This document shows, in pieces, positions 57,954-64,000 of a stretch of 64,000 bases of DNA. The notes under the pieces were generated by a model. That model was not told the origin of the DNA and searched no databases. It saw only the letters and a program-made list of their open reading frames with translations. Position numbers and translations under genes: made by a program. Position 1 is the first letter of the stretch. The number at the start of each line of letters is the position of its first letter. Origin of the DNA: Aureimonas sp. AU4 (GTDB taxonomy: Bacteria; Pseudomonadota; Alphaproteobacteria; Rhizobiales; Rhizobiaceae); assembly GCF_001463765.1 (NCBI RefSeq), contig NZ_BBWK01000002.1, forward strand, positions 235,133 to 299,132, given 5' to 3'.

Positions 57954-59094
57954 CGAGGAGGATGACGAGGAAGATGGATTTCACCACGGAGGCGGTGACG
58001 TGCTGGCCAAGGCTCTCGGCGCTGCCGCCGACCTTCATGCCCTCCATCGAGGCGACGACGCCGATGAGGATCGCCATGAAGGGCGCTTTCAGGAGGCCCG
58101 CGAACACCGTGCCGACCGTGACGGCGGCCCGCATGCGGGTAATGAAGGCTTCCGGCGGGATGCCGGAATAGACCCAGGTGATGGCGATGGCGCCGACGAG
58201 GCCCGCGATGTCGGCGATGAAGGCCAGAAGCGGCAGCACGATGATCAGCGCGACGAGGCGCGGGAAGACGAGGACGCCGATCGGATTGAGGCCGATGACG
58301 TGCAGCGCGTCGACCTCCTCGCGCATCTTCATCGAGCCGATCTCGGCCGTGATCGCCGAGCCCGATCGACCGGCTATCATGATGGCGGTCAGAAGGACGC
58401 CGATTTCGCGAAGCTGGAGAATGCCGACGAGGTCGACGACGAAGATCTCGGCACCGAAGTTGCGCAGCTGGAAGGCGCCCTGCTGCGCGATCACCGCCCC
58501 GATCAGAAAGCTCATGAGAGCGATGATCGGCACGGCGCGAACGCCCATCCGATCCATCTGGTTGACGATGGCGGCCGGCCGCCAACGCGTCTGCCCGGTC
58601 AGGCGCCGCCCGGCGCCGTAGAGTGCGGCGCCGACGATGTTGACGCCGGACAGGCTCTCGCGCCCGATCGCGAAGACGTTCTCGCCGATGGAGGCGAAGA
58701 AGTCCGTGACGGGCGTCTTCGGCGGCTTCTTGTTGTCGGGACGCTTGACGTCGAGCGCCTTGCGCACGGCGTCGAACAGGGTCTGGTCGCTCTTCGCGAT
58801 CCCCTCGAAGGAGACCTCTCCGCCCTTGGCCGCCAAACGTCGCGACAAACGCTCGACGAGATAGGCGCCCGACGTGTCGAAGCGGCCGACGCCGGAACAG
58901 TCGATCGTGACCTGCTTGCCGAGATCGGCCTTGCCGGTCTCCTCGACCTTGCTCTCGACCCCGCCAACGGTGCGCGCCAGCCAGTCGCCACCCAGCCGCA
59001 GCCGCAGCCCGCCGCCGTCCTTGTCGGCGTCGAGCGTCGGCGCGGACGTCTCGCGCGTCGCGTCACGCCGATCGGATTGGGGCACGTCGAGCAT
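57913..59094 (-). CDS. mlaE: MlaE-type ABC permease with fused N-terminal STAS (MlaB-like) domain
   Basis: The protein has 393 residues. Residues 1-120 resemble a STAS domain (VTIDCSGVGRFDTSGAYLVERLSRRL), the role played by separate MlaB in E. coli. The permease part follows with the MlaE signature region FLIGAVIAQQGAFQLRNFGAEIFVVDLVG and EIGSMKMREEVDALHVIGLNPI, containing the coupling helix that contacts MlaF. It is the first gene of the operon, divergent from the epimerase. Start chosen at 59094; an open frame extends far upstream but has no conserved content. Confidence 0.93.
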   Translation of the reverse strand: MLDVPQSDRRDATRETSAPTLDADKDGGGLRLRLGGDWLARTVGGVESKVEETGKADLGKQVTIDCSGVGRFDTSGAYLVERLSRRLAAKGGEVSFEGIAKSDQTLFDAVRKALDVKRPDNKKPPKTPVTDFFASIGENVFAIGRESLSGVNIVGAALYGAGRRLTGQTRWRPAAIVNQMDRMGVRAVPIIALMSFLIGAVIAQQGAFQLRNFGAEIFVVDLVGILQLREIGVLLTAIMIAGRSGSAITAEIGSMKMREEVDALHVIGLNPIGVLVFPRLVALIIVLPLLAFIADIAGLVGAIAITWVYSGIPPEAFITRMRAAVTVGTVFAGLLKAPFMAILIGVVASMEGMKVGGSAESLGQHVTASVVKSIFLVILLDAVFAIFYAAIGY

Positions 59095-59247
59095 GTGAGC
59101 GGATCGGGATCCTTGATTTCGTTGGCCGGCCGGAGCGTAGGTTGCCGATACGCGCACCCACGGTCGTCGGGCAAAGGCCGATGGCTCCAGACCTAGTGGA
59201 CCCCGTGGGGCGGGCAAAGAGTCGTTGATCGATCGTGAAGGATTAAC

Positions 59248-60237
59248 ATGCGTCGTCGTCTTTTGGTCACAGTGGAGCGCTGGCCGCTCGCCGCAGCCTT
59301 CACCATCTCGCGTGGGTCGAAGACCGAGGCCGTCGTCGTGCGTTGCCGGATCGAGGAGGACGGGGCGGCGGGACAGGGCGAATGTGTGCCCTACCCGCGC
59401 TACAACGAAACGCCGGACGGTGTAGCGTCGCTGATCGAGACCATGCGGGACGCCGTCGAGAGCGGGCTGAACCGGGACGAGCTCCAGTCGCGCCTGCCGG
59501 CCGGCGCCGCCCGCAACGCGCTCGACTGCGCCCTTTGGGACCTCGAGGCGAAGCAAACCGGAACCCCGGTCTGGAAGCTCGCCGGGCTGCCGCAGCCGGC
59601 GGCGGTCGAAACCGCCTTCACGATCTCCCTCGCCACGCCGGATGCCATGGCGGAGGCGACGCGAGCGGCAGCCTCGCGTCCCGTCCTGAAGATCAAGCTC
59701 GGCGGCGGCGACGGCCTCGACGGCGAACGCCTCGAGGCCGTGCGGCAGGCGGCACCCGAGGCGCGGCTTCTGATCGATGCCAACGAGGGCTGGCGCGGCG
59801 ACGTCCTGGCGCAGCACATGCGTCAGGCGGCGGCGATCGGTGCCTCCGTCGTCGAGCAACCCCTGCCTGCCTCCGACGACATCATGCTCGCGAACCTGTC
59901 GCGCCCGTTGCCGGTCTGCGCCGACGAGAGCGTCCACGGCGCGGACAGCATCGCCGCGCTGGCGGGGCGCTACGACTTCCTCAACCTGAAGCTCGACAAG
60001 ACGGGCGGGCTGACGGAGGGACTTCGCTTCCTGCGCGAGGCGCGCGCACATGGATTCGGCGTCATGGTCGGCTGCATGGTGGGCACCTCGCTCTCCATGG
60101 CGCCGGCCCTGCTGCTGGCGCAGGAAGCCGAGTTCGTCGATCTCGACGGACCGCTGCTTCTTTCGCGCGACCGCGAGCCGGGCCTGCGTTACGAAGGGTC
60201 GCGGGTCTTTCCCGCCACCCCCGCGCTTTGGGGCTGA
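59248..60237 (+). CDS. Dipeptide epimerase-like enolase-superfamily racemase
   Basis: The protein has 329 residues, with the muconate-lactonising subgroup fold. Catalytic Lys residues are in LKIKLGGG (KxK). Metal ligands are Asp in LLIDANEGW, Glu in VVEQPLP and Asp in VCADESVH, and the opposing catalytic Lys is in LNLKLDKTGG. Related enzymes are L-Ala-D/L-Glu epimerases of murein recycling and N-acetyl-D-Glu racemase (DgcA); without the dgcN partner I favour the dipeptide reaction only loosely. The family assignment is firm, the substrate is not. Confidence 0.85.
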   Translation: MRRRLLVTVERWPLAAAFTISRGSKTEAVVVRCRIEEDGAAGQGECVPYPRYNETPDGVASLIETMRDAVESGLNRDELQSRLPAGAARNALDCALWDLEAKQTGTPVWKLAGLPQPAAVETAFTISLATPDAMAEATRAAASRPVLKIKLGGGDGLDGERLEAVRQAAPEARLLIDANEGWRGDVLAQHMRQAAAIGASVVEQPLPASDDIMLANLSRPLPVCADESVHGADSIAALAGRYDFLNLKLDKTGGLTEGLRFLREARAHGFGVMVGCMVGTSLSMAPALLLAQEAEFVDLDGPLLLSRDREPGLRYEGSRVFPATPALWG

Positions 60238-60240
60238 GGT

Positions 60241-61278
60241 TCAGGCGGCCATCACCGCCATCTCGGGCAGCGGCCGTGCCCTGCGGCACGTCTCCGCCGC
60301 CGCGAGGAAATCCTCCGCGCAGGCGCGCCAGGTGAAATCCTGGGCGCGCTCGATCGCGAGCGAAGGATCGATGCGCAGGGCCCGGAGGCACGCGTCCCGG
60401 AGGTCGTGCGAGACGGCGCCCGCCCCGCCCGTTCCGGCGATCTCGACCGGGCCGGGCTCTGGAAAAGCGGCGAACGGCAGGCCGCAGGCCAGCGCCTCGA
60501 TCAGGACGATGCCGAACGTGTCGGTGCGCGAAGGGAAGACGAAGACGTCTCCAGCGGCATAGTGACGGACGAGATCCTCGCCCGTCCGAGCGCCTGCGAA
60601 GTGGACCGTCGGATAGCGCCGATGCAGCGATGCCAAGGCTGGCCCGTCGCCGACGACCAGCTTCGAGCCCGGCAGGTCGAGATCGAGGAAACCCTCGATG
60701 TTCTTCTCCGGCGCCAGGCGGGAGACCGTGACGAAGACCGGTCGCGGCAGGTCGAGGGCGACGGGCTCGACCGGCCGGAACTGCGAGAGATCGACCCCGC
60801 GCGTCCACGTCGCGAGCCTCTGGAAACCGCGAGCGGACAGATCGGCGCGCATCGCTTCGGTCGTCACGAGGCAGGCCGTCGCAGGCGCATGGAAGCGCCG
60901 CAGCAGAGCGTAGGACAGCGCGAGCGGTACGGGCGCACGGCTGCGGACATATTCCGGAAACCGCGTGTGGAAGCTCGTGGTGAAACGCTTGCCGATCGAA
61001 AGGCAGGCGGCACGCAACTGGACGCCGATCGGGCCCTCGGTCGCGATATGGACGATGTCGGGATCGAAGCGGCGCAGGCGGTCGAGCACCGCCTGCCGGC
61101 GCGCCCAGGCGAGGCGAATCTGCGGGTAGGTCGGACAGGCGATCGTACGGAAATCCGCCGGAGTCACGAGTTCGACCTCGTGCCCCATCGCCGCCAGTTC
61201 GGCGGTCAGGTTCGCCAGCGTGCGAACGACACCGTTGACCTGCGGCAGCCAGGCGTCGGTTCCGATCAGGATGCGCAA
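60241..61278 (-). CDS. agt: GT4 glycosyltransferase, Agt-type glycolipid synthase candidate
   Basis: The protein has 345 residues. The GT-B fold is shown by TDAWLPQVNGVVRTLANLT at the N-terminus, and the EX7E-type donor site occurs in FPSRTDTFGIVLIEALACGLP. Start is TTG at 61278, overlapping the upstream phosphoesterase stop by 13 bases. Next to a PlcP-like phosphoesterase this arrangement matches the plcP-agt cassette that replaces phospholipids with glycosyl-diacylglycerols under phosphate limitation. The named function depends on that context. Confidence 0.72.
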   Translation of the reverse strand: MRILIGTDAWLPQVNGVVRTLANLTAELAAMGHEVELVTPADFRTIACPTYPQIRLAWARRQAVLDRLRRFDPDIVHIATEGPIGVQLRAACLSIGKRFTTSFHTRFPEYVRSRAPVPLALSYALLRRFHAPATACLVTTEAMRADLSARGFQRLATWTRGVDLSQFRPVEPVALDLPRPVFVTVSRLAPEKNIEGFLDLDLPGSKLVVGDGPALASLHRRYPTVHFAGARTGEDLVRHYAAGDVFVFPSRTDTFGIVLIEALACGLPFAAFPEPGPVEIAGTGGAGAVSHDLRDACLRALRIDPSLAIERAQDFTWRACAEDFLAAAETCRRARPLPEMAVMAA

Positions 61279-62135
61279 CGGACACGCTCCGCGGCGAGGC
61301 GCTCGAACTCCGGCTCGGAGATCGTCACCCCCTGGCGACCCGATGCCAGGAGCGACAGTTCCGGTCGCCGCGCGTCGCCAAGCCGCGTCCAGCGGATGAG
61401 CTCGAGCTGGCCGTCATGCCGTTCCGCGACGGCCGAGCAGCTTTCGACCCAGTCGCCCGTGTTGACGTATTCGATACCGCCCCGGATCGCGATCTGCGGA
61501 TGGTGGATATGGCCGCAGATGACGCCATCGCAGTTCCAGCGGCTGGCCTCGTTGGCGAGCGCCGTCTCGAAGGCCCCTATGAAGGAGACGGCGTTCTTGA
61601 CCTTCAGCTTCACCCAGGACGAGAACGACCAGTAGCCGAAGCCGATCCGGCGGCGAACCATGTTCAGGACGTGGTTGATGGCGATGGCGGCGTCGTAGCC
61701 GAAGTCGCCGAGATAGGCGATGAGGCGGGCGTTGCGCACGACCACGTCGAACTCGTCTCCGTGCATGACCAGGAACCGCCGCCCATCCGCCGTCTCGTGG
61801 ACGTCGTTGAGCTTCACCTCGATGTCGCCGAAGTGGCGGCCGAGGAAGTCGCGGGCGAACTCGTCGTGGTTGCCCGGCACATAGACGACCCGCGTGCCCT
61901 TTCGGGCCTTGCCGAGAATCTTGCGGATCACGTCGTTATGGGACGGCGGCCAGTGCCAGGAGCGCTTGAGCCGCCACCCGTCCACGATGTCGCCGACGAG
62001 ATAAATCGTCTCGGCGTCGTGACGGTCCAGGAAGTCGATCAGGAGCTCGGCCTGTGCGGCGCGGGACCCGAGATGGACGTCGGACAGGAAGAGTGTCCGG
62101 TACATCGGGATCGGAGCGTGATGCGTCATGGGCAT
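61266..62135 (-). CDS. plcP: Metallophosphoesterase, PlcP/UDP-diacylglucosamine pyrophosphatase-like
   Basis: The protein has about 289 residues. The calcineurin-like signature is complete: LFLSDVHLGS, VGDIVDGW, YVPGNHDEF, MHGDEFD and VICGHIHHP. These supply a dinuclear metal site. Homologues are split between LpxH-like annotation and PlcP, the phosphate-starvation phospholipase C of rhizobia that releases diacylglycerol. Operon position before an Agt-like glycosyltransferase favours PlcP. Several ATGs (62135, 62129, 62105) could be the start; the fold begins right after 62105. Confidence 0.78.
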   Translation of the reverse strand: MPMTHHAPIPMYRTLFLSDVHLGSRAAQAELLIDFLDRHDAETIYLVGDIVDGWRLKRSWHWPPSHNDVIRKILGKARKGTRVVYVPGNHDEFARDFLGRHFGDIEVKLNDVHETADGRRFLVMHGDEFDVVVRNARLIAYLGDFGYDAAIAINHVLNMVRRRIGFGYWSFSSWVKLKVKNAVSFIGAFETALANEASRWNCDGVICGHIHHPQIAIRGGIEYVNTGDWVESCSAVAERHDGQLELIRWTRLGDARRPELSLLASGRQGVTISEPEFERLAAERVRCAS

Positions 62136-62277
62136 GCACCGTCGAAACGCCTCGTGTGCCGATCTTCCTGCCCGAGTTGCGTTGCGTGCGTATGACGGCG
62201 GCGCATTCCCGCGTTGCCCCTGCCGGAGCTTGTGCTTTAGGAGGCATGCAACATCAGCGTCTGAACGGAGCCGTCCC

Positions 62278-64000
<1,723 letters not shown>

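Overview
The window is GC-rich, densely packed chromosomal DNA of an alphaproteobacterium, most likely of the order Hyphomicrobiales (Rhizobiales). The evidence is a separate F0 operon ordered atpI-B-E-B'-b, the cell-cycle kinase CckA next to a FliO-like gene and a one-cysteine DksA, a malic enzyme with a C-terminal phosphotransacetylase domain, a plcP-agt type lipid-remodelling pair, and a giant membrane-anchored repeat protein resembling the rhizobial Growth Pole Ring (GPR) protein. Aurantimonadaceae is possible, but the sequence alone does not settle the family. I saw no insertion sequence, integrase, phage gene, rRNA or CRISPR array; this is core genome.

Layout. 1-1.6 kb: partial PA0069-type radical SAM gene and rnhB. 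1.6-9.5 kb, minus strand: guaA, a YfgM-like protein, der, a SleB-type wall hydrolase and the F0 genes, ending in a clear terminator. 9.7-14.4 kb: an exported phytase/esterase-like protein, mgtE, tspO and an RsmB-family rRNA methyltransferase. 14.6-18.6 kb: katA divergent from an OxyR regulator that keeps both redox cysteines, then guaB. 18.7-24 kb: Tat-exported metallo-beta-lactamase-fold protein, DHA2 transporter, and a tightly overlapping ppx-rlmE-GNAT operon. 24.1 kb: tRNA-Gln(CTG). 24.3-27.4 kb: BOF/PepSY exported protein divergent from a PhoQ/QseC-like two-component pair. 27.5-33.4 kb: icd, a small exported protein, alaS and recA with a LexA-box candidate inside its promoter. 33.5-40.2 kb: psuK-psuG, cckA, FliO-like gene, dksA. 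40.5-46.6 kb: sixA, ycjX-ycjF, an exported hypothetical, folK-folP, a DUF922 protease-like protein and a [2Fe-2S] ferredoxin. 46.6-54.5 kb: HPt protein divergent from the giant GPR-like gene. 54.7-59.1 kb: an Mla/MCE lipid transporter. 59.2-64 kb: enolase-superfamily epimerase, agt/plcP pair and maeB, which runs off the window.

The most striking locus is the roughly 2,370-residue GPR-like protein. Reading its translation, I find an almost unbroken tandem array of 22-residue repeats (about residues 418-1207) that switches abruptly to 29-residue repeats (about 1208-1727). The two periods imply different helical supercoil geometries within one molecule. A histidine phosphotransfer protein is encoded divergently beside it, and cckA is about 10 kb away, so a link between polar growth and phosphorelay signalling is worth testing. 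Other points of interest are the collagen-like segment in the BOF/PepSY protein, the 11-bp-spaced operator repeats of the adjacent regulator, and the FliO-like protein with a very long Pro/Ala tail.
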